The notes: generated by a model not told the origin, from the letters alone. A stretch of 64,000 nt of DNA from Linaria vulgaris (GCA_948329865.1 OX415253.1:46374598-46438597), one strand, 5' to 3'; positions 35,693 through 47,423 are shown, counted from the first letter of the stretch. Numbers and translations: made by a program.

Positions 35693-36272
35693 CAGTGTTG
35701 TGAAAGGCGAAAAGCGCAGGGCGAGCGTTTTTCATACTTAGAAGCGAAGCGTAAGCTCAGAGACGTTAAGCGTAAGCTCTACAAATGTTGGCATTTTTAT
35801 TTTATTTCAAATATAAAAATATAATTACGTAAACAACATTGGAAAAAATATTGACTAGAACAAAAAGATGCAAATAATATAGTCTTCGGAATGTTGAAAA
35901 ACATATTTCAACTAAAAGTCTAACACCAATATTTCTCAGATTCAAAAATATCCATAAAGATCATTCATAGTCGCTTTCACAAAAAATATAAAATATAAAA
36001 AAATATATTAAAGAAATACTTAAAATTGCAATTTGTGAACCATAAAATTACTTAGCCACTTTCAAACATAACATCATCCAAAGCATCTGAACGGGCGAGG
36101 CTATAAAAAAAAAAAAAAAAAAAAGGCCTTAGAACTTGGAGCGTGCTTGGAGCGCGCTTGCAGCGGCTTAGAGCGTGCGCTCCAGAAAAGCCACGCACAA
36201 AACAGGCGATCTAGTGCGTTTTTGGCTCCGTTTCGCTCGGAGCGCGCTTTAGCAGCGCTTTTCACAACTTTG
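35693..36272. mobile_element. Non-autonomous hAT-like element, 580 bp
   Basis: Flanked by the exact 8-bp duplication gtacacat (35685-35692 and 36273-36280). Ends begin CAGTGTTGTGAAAGGCG on the left and CAAAGTTGTGAAAAGCGC on the right strand, sharing CA..GTTGTGAAA as terminal inverted repeats. Subterminal regions are dense in GCG/AGCG repeats in both orientations, and the centre is AT-rich with a run of A near 36100-36123. There is no transposase. An 8-bp duplication and the TIR form support hAT. Confidence 0.88.
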
Positions 36273-36501
36273 GTACACATGCACCCATATTGCGCTAACC
36301 TAATCTAATTGAAACTAATTATATAAAATGCCTTTCCAGGTTAACATTTATGAAAAAGAACTATAGAATAACTTATATCGTTGTATTGAGTAAAAGATAA
36401 AAGATTGACGGACTTGGTTTATGTATATATCTATTTTATAATTATATATCAATTAGATTAGATTAGATTATGTCGTTAATGTAATTAATATTAATTATTA
36501 G

Positions 36502-36602
36502 TTTCTAGTTAGCGGGATGGTGGTAAGTTATTTTGTGTGCTTTCTAGTTAATTAGTGGGAAGCTTTGAGTTAGTGGAATAGTGGTAAGTTATTTTGTGTG
36601 CT
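36502..36602. repeat. Two-copy ~61-bp tandem duplication
   Basis: The block containing gtggtaagttattttgtgtgc at 36520-36540 recurs at 36581-36601, each time preceded by a tttctagtta-type segment. It is a local duplication without coding content. Confidence 0.65.
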
Positions 36603-36639
36603 AATAAATGTGGCTAGTACGTAATGTAAATGTCAAAAG

Positions 36640-37320
36640 GCAAGAAGAAAATCTAGTGTTAACCCTATTTTTCCTTCACGATGACCTACACCCTTATTGG
36701 TAAGCCTTAAATGTTGCTCCCCATACCGACAAGATGGTACCCCACTCTTCTCCAGAGATCACATCACGGGTATGTCACAGTGTACAAATTCCACGCGAGG
36801 TATCGAAAACTTTAAATAGTTTCGCGAATACCCCACCGGGACATGATACCATAACACTTACCCTGTCAAGATATGTCAAGATACATAAGAGGTTTACCTG
36901 CCCCTCCCTATCCCCGAACGAGGTTCTCTCCCTGAAGAATTGGTATCGGAGCACGATAACGGTAACCCCCAAGTCCACGTCAAGCATTCCTCCGAAGATA
37001 AACCGATAAAACCTACCTACTCAGACACATGGCATCGAAAATTCAAAGGCGGCAACTCCCCAAAATATGTCAGCACCCTCGGAGACATTTGTCAAAAATC
37101 AAGCCCCACTACTCAACTTCTATAAACATGCGCGCAACACTTGTCGTAGAATGGACATACAAAAAGAATGTCATTTTGTACTCAGACTTACTCCTATATA
37201 AGAGGGGGGGGGGGGACACATTGGAAATAAAGAGGGGGCATATAGTTATTCTTAGATACAGGCAATGCGTTATTACCCACCCCAAATTCTCGAAAAATAA
37301 ATAACTGTCAACATTAATCA
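36640..37320. repeat. Possible LTR-retrotransposon remnant
   Basis: A GC-richer island in AT-rich surroundings with Pro/Thr/Ser-rich translations in several frames, a TATA-like cctatataagagg at 37193-37205 followed by a G run of about 11 bases, and no intact gene. The layout resembles a solo or decayed LTR, but no matching copy, terminal TG..CA pair or target duplication was found. Confidence 0.3.
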
Positions 37321-37329
37321 AATAGTTTA

Positions 37330-37951
37330 GTTAAATAATTATGTTTTCTCATCTCTTTTCTTAGGAGTTTTGTTCTCAATCGAAGTAAAACAAACCCGTT
37401 AGGATCTTGAATCTTGTTAGATATATCATACTAGGTGGGTATTTTCACACTCTCAAAAATCTTGAAGAAAAAGTGGCTTTTCAAAGTGGAACTCACAATG
37501 CAGGTAGAATTTGTGGTTTTTGTTGTGCATTTCACCAGTCTCTTATTACTGCTTTCTAAATACAAAGCATTGTGACACCTAGTTAAGACTCGGTTTGTTC
37601 TCCAAAAAATTGGAGAAAACGAAACAAATAAAGAACAATGAGTACTTTCTAAATACAGCAAGCAACATGACAATCACCAAATATTACCCCCACAAAATGA
37701 CAGCAGCAGTCTAGTTAACTTCCTTGATTATATAACTCACAGATCAAGTACCTCAGAACTCAGAAGAGAGCAATTAAATGTTTTGCTTTACAACATACAC
37801 AAAGTATACACTACTTAAACACGAAAAAAAGTTTCATTTTCTTTAACAGAAGATGACATATAGCATGCTTGGCATAAAAAAAGGATTAATACATAGACAT
37901 AACCGGCTCTGAATCCTCGTCTCATCCCTCGTGTACAAGCCAAAGAGGCCC
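37330..37951. other. 3' flank of the MSRB gene
   Basis: AT-rich non-coding DNA including the likely 3' UTR of the minus-strand MSRB gene. The minus-strand frame at 37431-37673 shows no family signature. Confidence 0.5.
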
Positions 37952-40951
37952 CTATTTTGGATTCAATTTAAGGGAAGCACTGCAGAAATTGAAAAATTAA
38001 ATGTTAAGCCCACAAGTTCAATAAGTTGCAAAAAAATTGATAGCATAATTCATATGAAACGCATACCTATTGATGCAGTAGCGCTTGCCTGTGGGTGGGG
38101 GACCATCATCGAAAACGTGACCAAGATGAGCATCGCAAACTGCACAAAGAACTTCTTGACGGGGCATGAAAATAATAGAAATGTCTAATTTCGACTTCAC
38201 GTTGTTGCCTATTGGCTGATAATAAGAGGGCCAGCCAGTTCCGCTGTCAAATTTGGTGGATGATCTAGAAAATGGTGGTATAGGCTATTAGATATAGATA
38301 ACATCAAACAAAGACGTGATCATATAGGTATGAATACTTCAGCAAAATTAAGTATACTTACTCAAATAAAGGAGTGTCACAGCAGATACAATGGTAAGTC
38401 CCAGGTGTTTTGGTGTTCCAATATTCTCTGAAGATGAAATTACATGATGAGTGATACAGATGTAGACGCGGCAATGAGCGGACAAAAAAAATCTGTGACC
38501 AGGCATCTCGATTTAGAGTTAGAGAGTACAATGGTAAATTCCACGTGTTTTGGTGTTCCAATATTCGCTGACGATGAAATTACAGGATGAGTGACACAAA
38601 TTAGACGCATCAATGAACATAGAAAAAATCTTGTGACGATGCATCTAGCTTTAAAGTTAGTGAAACTGGCTCTGATGTTTGCTACAGTTTAGCAACATCG
38701 ATTCAAACAGCAAGCTAATGTACCGAACTTCCTGAGATTTGAGCTGTCCTTGCGTTTGGGTTTTCAAAGAATTTTTGCAGCTATGTAAGAGAAGTCGACA
38801 AACGCCTATGCTTTCGGTCACAAATATCAAGAAATTTCTAGTTACTAGATCTGTTCCTTCTTGAATCTAATTTCTAAAAATATCAATTTCTTTAGCTTTT
38901 TACCCCACAACAAGCACAATGGAAGCCCCTTCAACGATATTTGTCGCACCAACTAAAAGCGAACGGATCGTCCCACCAACGATACAATTCACCCTGGGCA
39001 GTTTCGCCACTTTAAGATAACTTATCAGTGGTTTTACAAACGTAAGTTATCCAAAGATACAAAGGCCAGTTTATTCATAAAAGATTGCTTGGATTTCCGT
39101 AAACACACTAACTACACACAATGACATATCAAAAACATTGGACATCCGAAAACAAGAACACACTCTCTAGCAATGGCTACGAGTGTTCAGAAAAAGATGA
39201 TACCCGGAGAACGCCCTCTCAGTACCCTTTTTCCGAGTGACGTAAAACTGATCACCAGTTAACCGCTTCTTCCACTCGTCGTCACTTACAGAGCTGTAAT
39301 TAGCATTTCCTGCACCTGTAGCACGGTTCGAAGGATTAGATAACTAGTGCAGAACTAAACTGATATTTGAATTTACACTTTGGCAACTTCCACATTGATA
39401 AATTTACTGCTTTTCACAAGAGTTTGATGTGTTTGATCTTTTAAAAAATAAGAACTACAGCAGTATACTAAGTACATAGGCTAGATTTATAGTACAGTTG
39501 CTATGGAGTAGGTCATCCATATTCAGGTAATTGATCAGACTTATCAGTACAAAAGTATCTTCACTGCTAATGGAAGAGGTTATTAGTCCAAATGCTTCAA
39601 GCACCACCTATTCTCAATGTCTAATTGTGGTGTGCACATTGGCACCCGAGGCCTGCAGTTCTGTTTCCGCCTCTCATTCTTAGAAGTGCCTGAGAATCTC
39701 AAGTATTTCAAAGCTATACCATGGCTACCACATCCAAAGCTTCGTTATGATTTAGCATACACAGAAAATTTGTTCAAAGCATTAATTCTTGTGTCTAGAA
39801 ACACAAAACCACAAATCAGAATGAGACATCTGAAATCTAAAACAAATTAACAATCTTTCTTGAAATTCACTAAACATATACAACATGTCCTCAGAAAAAA
39901 GTGCTCGTTTTAGGGAACTTTGAAGGAATCACACGCCAATATATAAGAGAAGTACATAGACCGATATTCAACCCCTGGTCCTATTTAAATAGTCTCGGTT
40001 AAAACTTCACTTGCAAAATTCTCAGTGGAGTAAAATATAAAGCAAAATACACAGATACAATCATCTTGAGGCCGGAAGCTTAGGAACCACGAAGCTATAG
40101 ATTGGAACGACACACATAATTCTGCGAAACATTAACCTTTTTCTTCTCTCCCGTTCTTTCCTTAACCATGTTACAAAACTTCACACAATATACAGCAAAA
40201 GAACAGTTTGAAACTAAAAATAGCTCATCTAAAAGCTTGTGTTTATAGAGACATTAGACATTCCTCGGTTTACACATATTCACCAACGCGTCCACTTAGG
40301 TGTGACCATCATTTCGTTAAGCCCAACACGTAATAATTTTCCATCAAACAGGTGGTGGTGAGTTTCGATCACAAAAACCATTATTCACTTGCCACTCGTA
40401 CCACATTAAAGCAACGCCTTGTCTCAAAGCTTAAACTTGCACAAGAATCAGACAACTATTAATTTATACATAGTACCCAACAATAACTTATAATCATAAA
40501 GTCAAGTTCTTAAAGATCAAAGCATGAATCTACAGTCTCTTCAAAAAGTACCGAAATGTTTCTATTTTCGACTAAGGCGAAACGAACCCTACAAGTATTT
40601 TCCACGTTCACTACAACATCGATTAGCACGGCTTTCTTTTCCAAATATGTCCCATTTTTTTTTAAAAATCTTTTCATATTTAAAATACCGAAACATACGA
40701 CCAAAACAAATTTAGAGAGAGAAAGAGAGACCTTGAGTGGTGTCCTGTTTCTGAGAAGAAGAAGATGAAGACCCCATCGCTGAAACTGAGATAGTATGAT
40801 GAACTCTCTTCTTTCTTAATACAAAAGAAGAAATATTATTATTTTTGCTGCTTCTGTTAAAACCCAAATGGGATTTTGATGAATAGTTTGTTAGAGAGCT
40901 GAAACAACTACTGCCTAATACTACTACTATTCTTGCGCTATAACAGGCCAT
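37952..40951 (-). CDS. MSRB1: Plastid methionine-R-sulfoxide reductase B
   Basis: Five minus-strand exons: 40732-40951, 39204-39309, 38362-38427, 38067-38264 and 37952-37979, phase-consistent, 205 residues. The first ~70 residues are rich in Ser, Arg and Val and look like a chloroplast transit peptide. The MsrB domain follows: GTERAFSGEYWNTKTPGTYH, zinc ligands Cys122/Cys125 (CICC) and Cys171/Cys174 (CAVC), GTGWPSYYQP, HLGHVFDDGPPPTGKRYCIN with catalytic Cys194, and a short final exon ending SASLKLNPK. The enzyme reduces methionine-R-sulfoxide in proteins, repairing oxidative damage in plastids. The ATG at 40951 was chosen because it starts the transit peptide; an in-frame extension to 41047 exists. 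At exon 2 an alternative acceptor six bases upstream (39315) would add two residues. Intron 1 is 1.4 kb. Confidence 0.93.
38388..38667 (-). repeat. 140-bp tandem duplication making a dead copy of MSRB exon 3
   Basis: Unit 38388-38527 (part of exon 3 plus intron 2) recurs at 38528 to about 38667 with a period of exactly 140. The second copy keeps a splice acceptor and the codons for EYWNTKT, but has Arg for Pro and then runs into a TAA stop with no donor. It lies inside intron 2 as a pseudo-exon. Confidence 0.85.
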
Positions 40952-40973
40952 TGTTAGTTGACAAATGGCATCA

Positions 40974-40995
40974 ACTCTCTCTCTCTCTCTCTTAC
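40974..40995 (-). repeat. (GA)n run in the MSRB 5' leader
   Basis: A pure CT run on the + strand, that is (GA)n in the transcript sense, sits 23-44 bases upstream of the MSRB start codon. Such leader GA repeats are common in plants and can bind GAGA-type factors; function here is not shown. Confidence 0.5.
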
Positions 40996-41047
40996 CAACA
41001 AAATAACAGATTATTCCACAACTTACTCCTCTGTTTCGCGTGTGCAT

Positions 41048-41505
41048 ATATACTGATGCATCATCCTCCGTTCCTTAACAATCGATTGAACATGTCATCA
41101 TGGTCCTAGGATATGTGGTTAGTGGTACATTGGTCTACCATGTGTTGCTGTAGTAGAGGATCTTATTTTGATTAGGTGGCACTTTTGGATCCACCCGTTA
41201 AGAACACGGAGGCTTGTCAGTCCACGTTTGCAATAACGTAAGACGATCAGAATGGTAAAAACTCGCTTTGGTTGGGCCATGAGTCGTTTATTTATTATTA
41301 CTTCAATCATTATTTATTCGGTTAAAAAAATGAAGCTGGAATTGAAGTTGTGTGTTAATTTGAATTTTTGTTGCACCATATTATTGCTCAAAACATAAAA
41401 TTTATTGGACGGTGCATTTGATGCATATTGTATATTGATATAGGCTAGGGAGTCTCCATCCGGAAAGTCTATGTGAGACTTTTCATAATAATTATAAGTC
41501 TTGTG
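41048..41505. other. MSRB upstream region with a dispersed repeat
   Basis: Non-coding DNA upstream of MSRB. Positions 41187-41250 share a ~60-base block with 55867-55925 (ccacc.rttaagaaca...caataacrtaagacgaycam), so a dispersed repeat family is represented twice in the window. No gene is seen. Confidence 0.5.
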
Positions 41506-42401
41506 CAGGGGCGGAGCCAGGAATTTTAGATAGGGGGTGCGAAATTCTATTACAGTTTTTTATAGCATGTAAAATATATATTTATATATGTATGAGTATT
41601 TATACATTTTCTTTTGTTCTAAAAATAATAAGATTTTGTACTAATAAAAAACCACCTGATTTTGAAAAAGACAGAAAAATGCACTTTTTTCGCACAAGAA
41701 AGTTTTATCGCCTTATATTTTATCTACCACGCGTGATAAAGTGAGGTTTTTTTTGGTAATATATTGATTTGATATTTTTATTATGTAACATGTTTTGTTT
41801 GTGAGAATGAAAAATTAAAAATATACCTTTTAAGTAATTATTAGTAATAATTACTAATGTTATATTTGCAAGAAATAAATGTTTTCTTTATATAATCGTG
41901 TTTATTAACTCTTTTAATCTACACATTGTTGGTTATTTTATAAATGCTTTTTATAATTATAAAGCATGTAAAATAATATGTGTATTGATTTTTTTATATA
42001 TAACATAATATGTGTACTGATAAATTTTACAAACTGATTGATGCCTTTCTCTTAAATGCTTATTAATTAAACAATTTAAACAAGGGTGTAATGTTCGAAA
42101 TTTATTGGTGTATGGTAATATCTGTGCAATACCACAAATCTACAATATAATGAACACAATAAGAAACTTAATATATAGAAGAACGTGGCCCAACAAATTT
42201 ATTGGTTGATTATATATAATTAAATAGGTTACTAGAAGATAAATATGTGAAGTGGGGAGCGAAAATCTAAGGGGGTGCAAAACCTATCCTAAGTCTTCAT
42301 TAACCAAGCATTTAATCAACAAATAATATGCTACTTAAACAATATTGGGAGGTTGAGGGGGTGCAAAGGCACCCCTTGCACCCCCCTTCCCTCCGCCCCT
42401 G
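41506..42401. mobile_element. Non-autonomous hAT-like element, 896 bp
   Basis: Exact 8-bp target duplication gtcttgtg at 41498-41505 and 42402-42409. The left end reads CAGGGGCGGAGCCAGG and the right end on the other strand reads CAGGGGCGGAGGGAAGG, 11-bp perfect terminal inverted repeats followed by similarity. The interior is AT-rich with no transposase frame. Elements with CAGGGGCGGA termini are widespread non-autonomous plant DNA transposons. Confidence 0.92.
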
Positions 42402-42835
42402 GTCTTGTGGGGTTCTTGTGTAGTTTCAAAAATGTATAGAGGTGCATGTGCCATTCTTGTTGATATTTTGGGGAATTTATTAGTTATTGTGGAGTTTTTT
42501 TAGCAATTTGTTCGTCTAAATAACTTTATTAGGACTCATTTGCTTGCAAATATATTAGTCGCATCACTATTAAAACACCCCTACTAATATACTGGATGGT
42601 CGATTCTTGGGTTGTCATTGGGCCAAAAACAGTTACCTAATAAAAAAATGATGCAATTGACTGATAAACTATAAATATATAAATTTGTAGCTAAAAATTA
42701 CACTTATATAGTACATCATTAGTATCGCCTTGACTTTGTTGCTCATTGGCATTTTGCCGGGAAGTTTGCCTTGCTCTTACTGATTCGATCCTTGCTTGTT
42801 CCTCCTCACCATTCCTCCTCTCACAACTGCGGCTG

Positions 42836-43394
42836 TGATAGGGATATTCTCGTATGGGCCGGCCCACGATTGGATATATCGGAGATCATTCCCGATATAT
42901 ATATTGAAGTTTACCTTCGATATGGTTCAAATAGCCTACCCCCAATTTAATTGGGATTACAGGCTTGGTTGTTGTTGTACCTTCGATATGGTACGGTGCA
43001 GAGTCTATAAATACCGTGTTCCGCATACCGAGAAGATACATAACTACTACCTAAATTCATCCGCCGATTTCGAATACTCATATTCTATATCACCTTCGAT
43101 ATAGACTCTGATATTCCATCTAGTACGAAATTCGATATCACATCATACATTTGACCCGATATGTATTTGATATCGTTCGCGACGTGATCTCCGGCATAAT
43201 CCCGATCTAACCTTCGACGTACCCTCGACATCATCTTCGACATCAGCAAAGTTATCCAATCGAAACTCTACCTCGAGTACCTGGTGTTCTGGACTAAAGT
43301 CGTCCTATTGCTAGTGATATGAGACATAGTTTGAGATAGATTTGTTGTACCGCACTTGTAATCGACCTTATTCTATATATACGATCTATTGTCA
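42836..43394 (+). repeat. Gypsy 5' LTR (contains a LINE-tail insertion)
   Basis: Starts TGATAGGGATATTC and ends ATTGTCA; both TG and CA termini are present. The 3' LTR aligns over its length. Inside lie repeated TTCGATAT words, a TATA-like tctataaatacc, and a 51-bp insertion at 42927-42977 absent from the 3' LTR. Confidence 0.85.
42927..42977 (+). mobile_element. 51-bp RTE LINE 3'-tail insertion
   Basis: The 15-bp word taccttcgatatggt flanks the insert at 42912-42926 and 42978-42992, an exact target duplication. The insert matches the last 50 bases of the LINE at 23574-26652 (aatagcctaccccaatttaa / ttgggattacaggcttg) and ends in TTGTTGTTG. The other LTR has the empty site. It is a severely 5'-truncated LINE copy. 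Confidence 0.92.
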
Positions 43395-43400
43395 AATTAG

Positions 43401-43418
43401 TGGCGCCGTCTGTGGGAA
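43401..43418 (+). promoter_or_regulatory. Gypsy primer-binding site
   Basis: tggcgccgtctgtgggaa lies six bases inside the 5' LTR and begins with the TGGCGCC complement of plant tRNA-Asp used by many Tat/Athila elements. Confidence 0.8.
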
Positions 43419-43510
43419 CACTAGTTCTCGAGATCGGAGGGTCACAAGGTAACCTAAATGTGAAGTGACCGCATAATGCAAAGGAAATAGACCAAAAAAA
43501 GAAAAAAAAG

Positions 43511-45031
43511 ATGGACATAAGCACGAAGAAGCTAGAAATCGAACCAACCAGCGAAATTTCTAAAAGAGAGAAAGCAATCATACCATTCCAGAATGAGTCA
43601 AAAATTGAATCGGTGGGGGACTTCATTACTGTCAGTATCGACCCAGTGCGCCCGGAGTGTACCTTACGAATCAGAGCTACAATGTCACCCGACATAAGGA
43701 CGACACTGATATAATGTTTGAGGAGGAACACTGATATACTCGAGCGGTCTGATTCGGATCTAAAAGGAATCGACCCAAAAATCATTGTACACAAGTTGAA
43801 TGTTGACCCTCGAGCCAAACCAGTTAGGCAAAAGAAGAGAAGTTTCAGTAAGGAGAAGAATGAAGCAGCAGAGAAAGAAGTGGTTGAGAAGCTCAAGGCA
43901 GGTCACATTTACAAAATACGCTACTCAGAATGGCTTATTAACATAGTTATGGTCCTGAAGAAAGTGGTAGAATGGAGAATGTGTGTGGATTATACCGACC
44001 TGAACAAGCATTGTCCGCGATATCCTTTTTCGTTGCCAAGAATAGACCTCCTGGTGGACTCAACAGCATGGTGTGCTTTGTTCAGTTTTGTGAATGCTAA
44101 GAGCGGGTTCCATCATATTTTTATGGCAACAGAAGATCATCCCAAAACGGTATTTGTTACGGTTACTGGTGTGTATTGCTACCGCGTGATGCCCTTCGGA
44201 TTGAGCAACACGGGCGCTACATTCTAGAGGTTGGTCGCCAAGATACTCTATGAATTAATCGGGAAATCCATGGAGGTTTACGTAGACGATATGCTGATCA
44301 AGAGACTGAAGGCTCAATATCATGTGGAGCACTTGGAGAAATCTTTCAGCATAATGAGAAACTATGGAATGAAACTCAACCCGAAGAAGTGCACATTTGG
44401 CGTCCCCGCAGGAAAAATTCTAAGATATATGGTTAATGAGAGGGGGATCGAGGCTAATCCCGATAAGATTCAACCAGTGATGAGTTTGCCCTCTCCACGA
44501 TCAGTACGAGACGTATAATGTCTAGTAGGACGCATAACGGCATTGGGGAGATTTATTGTAACGTCAGCAGAGAAGAGTCTTCCCTTCTTCAAGGTAATGA
44601 AAAAAGCAATGGACTTTCAATGGATAGACGATTGTGAGGTCGCATTCCAACAACTAAAGAAGTATTTGATCGCCCCACCATTGTTGGTGGGGGAAATGCT
44701 TTACGTATACCTCGCGGTCTCAACCAACGCCATCAGCACGGTTTTAGTCAAGGACGTGGCCGACAAGCAGTTGCCCATTCATTATGTTAGTCGTGTACTT
44801 CACGGCGCAAAAAGGAATTACTTGCAGATTGAGCTATTCGCTAAGGCGGTCGTAATGACAACATGGAAGTTGAAGCCGTACTTTCAGTCACATCCTATAA
44901 CGATTATCACAGATAAGCCACTTCGCGAGATTATGGCGGGTCCAGAAACTTTAGGGCGATTGGTGAAATGGGCAATTGAGTTAAGTGAGTTCGGGATAAA
45001 GTATCGCCCATGGACCGCCATTAAAACGTAG
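43511..45031 (+). pseudogene. Gypsy reverse transcriptase and RNase H
   Basis: One continuous frame with stops at 43712-43714, 44225-44227, 44516-44518 and 45029-45031. It reads the protease-RT linker, then RT with RMCVDYTDLNKHCP, VMPFGLSNTGATF and the catalytic VYVDDMLIK, then the Ty3 RNase H with PIHYVSRVLHGAKRNY and ITDKPLREIM. Each stop is reachable from a Gln codon by one C-to-T change. Gag is absent upstream. Confidence 0.9.
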
Positions 45032-45139
45032 GTCTTGACATATTTTGTGGCGGAAACATTAGGAAACAACTTGGACTACTCATGAAACCACATTTTACCA
45101 TAACACAGGATTCGGGGCCTAGTACCCGGCATTCAGCAT

Positions 45140-45770
45140 GGTTGCTCCATGTGGATGGATTCTCGAAGGGCAAATGGTGGCGGTGCGGGAATCCACCTGA
45201 TCTCACCCGATCGAAGAGAATTTGATTTGCTATAAGCTTGAATTTTCTGATAACAAACAACGAAGCGGGGTACGAGGCGGTCCTCGTAGATGTAAGGATG
45301 GAAAAAACTCTATGTTCAGACCACTTAGAGGTCTTCACGGATTCCCAGCTAGTGGCAAATTATTTCTCAAGATTTTTTAGGCAAATCAGGAGACAATGGT
45401 CTTATATTTGGCGAAGCTGAAGGCGCTAGCTTCCGAATTCACCACATTCAATTTGACCCAGATCCCTAGATCTGAGAACACCAAGGCAGACGCATTATCA
45501 AAATTTACGAGCTCATCAGATAACTATGTTGTGAAGCGTGTCACCCTATTGGCTACTACAAGGCCTGCAATTGGAATTACTAAGGATAGTAATGTGTGTG
45601 CTGAGGTAGAATTCATTTTTCCTATTGCAGACACCCCTTGCTGGAAAGACGAGATATTCCAATATCTTCAAAACGGGACACTTTTAGTGGATGCAAACGC
45701 ACGCCGACACCTCAAGTACAATGCCTACAGGTTCACCATCTATCAGGCCGAACTTTACAAGTGATCTTTC
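45140..45770 (+). pseudogene. Second (archaeal-type) RNase H of the Tat element
   Basis: After the classical RNase H comes a second one: a NNEAGYEAVL-type segment (45258 onward), FTDSQLVANYFS, then after a frameshift near 45400 KLKALASEFTTF and RSENTKADALSKF. This dual-RNase-H layout is characteristic of Tat-lineage Ty3/gypsy elements. At least one frameshift breaks it. Confidence 0.8.
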
Positions 45771-46600
45771 GAGAGTCCCTTATTGAGATGTATATTTCCA
45801 GTGGATACACAGTATATTATGAGAGAAAGACACGCATGAAGTTGCGGCAACCATTCTGGCGGAAGAGCTCTAGCGCAGAAGATTCTACAGCAAGGGTAAT
45901 TCTGGCCAACATTGACAAAAGATGCGACACAGTACTGTCGAGCTTGTGAAAATTGCTAATACGATGCAAGACTCATTCACAGGCCAACAGTTCTGATGCA
46001 ACCTTTAGAAATTACATGCCCTTTCGATCAATGGGGAATTGACATAGTGGGCCCTCTCCCAGTAGCAGAGGGACAGAAGAACTTCCTCTTGGTTGCAGTT
46101 GAATATTTCACCAAATGGGTGGAGGCAGAAGCATTGGCCCACATAACTCAAAATAACATGATAGACTTCATATGGAAGAACATTATATGTCATTTCGGCC
46201 TACCTCGAGTCCTCATCTCGGACAATGGTACTCAGTTTCGTGGCAAGGAAATGGTTTCATGGTGCAAGGAACTGAAAATTTCTCAACATTTCGCGGCATT
46301 GGCTCACCCACAAGCCAACGGGCTGGTTGAGTCCACCAACAAGACCTTAACAGAATATCTAGAGCGCCGACTACATGCTACAGGGACAAGCTGGACAGAG
46401 GAACTCCCAGGTATTCTTTGGGCTTATCGTACTACACCACGAACTTCGACCAGAGAAGCACTATATACTTTCGTATACGGCTCCGAGGCTGTAGTACCAG
46501 TGGAAATAGGCAGCCAACCTATCGCATTACAAAGTACGACCCTCAACACTCAGCGCGTCTACGCTAGATGGATCTGGATATGATCAGATCTACCAGAGAA
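45771..46600 (+). pseudogene. Gypsy integrase
   Basis: A degraded zinc-binding part lies at 45800-45990, followed by an open core at 45996-46583: WGIDIVGPLP, LISDNGTQF and HPQANGLVESTNK carry the D, D and E catalytic residues, then WAYRTTPRTSTREA. The C-terminal part to about 46830 is frameshifted (YYLQDMHG-type segment), and a ggatacgtaggca word, frequent downstream of Tat pol, occurs at 46887. Confidence 0.88.
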
Positions 46601-47423
46601 CATGCTTACCAGTGCATTGTGGCTTTCAAGGCAGCTACGGCACACACCTTTGATAAACAAGTACATCTTCGCAATTTCCAAGTGGGAGACCCGGTATAAA
46701 AAGTGTAAGGGCTAGAAAGCACGTAGGAAAACTACAGGCGAATTGAGACGAACCTTACAGGGTCACTTGCGCGAGCTCTAAGGGATATTATTACCTACAA
46801 GATATGCATGGGGACCCACTACCCTGACCATGTGCAACATTTCACATCTTGTAACTAGAACTACGCAAACTTGATTCCCTATATGGGATACGTAGGCATC
46901 CACCTTCATGGCCCAACACCGATATTATATTAATACTATTTTGGGTAATTTCATGAACATGACCACTTCCAATAGGCCCAAACGGTGAAAGACTCTAACA
47001 AAAAACACGAAGGTATCACCCGCAGAGGTATCGCCCACATGACATATCGCTTGAAAAAGGCGACTGTCCACATGCCTACATGGCAAAAAGATGCTGACAA
47101 ACAACACATATGTATCGCCCTCAGAACATATCACTTGAAAAGGTGACTGTCCATAGCCCTCCAAAACAAGCAAGAAGAAAAAACTACATAAGTCATCGAC
47201 AATATAAACCACATATGATGGTGAAGGCCCACAACAATAATATCACGCATACATCAAAACGAATGTGATCATGACAAAAGCAAATACCGAAAAACCCTAC
47301 CGTTCAAATATATTCAACAAAGCGCAGACGAATACAAAAGGAAACTCCACTTAGAACAGTCCACGCGAATCATAAGATCATCTCTACCATCACTTTAACC
47401 AAACTGTAGACCCAAAGTACAAT

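Noticed and set aside
36940..36955. ttggtatcggagcacg as a primer-binding site
   Set aside because: It resembles TGGTATCAGAGC but there is no matching LTR boundary next to it and no reading frame after it.
37204..37215. G run as a quadruplex or recombination signal
   Set aside because: A single run of about 11 G without further G tracts; most likely a homopolymer in a decayed repeat.
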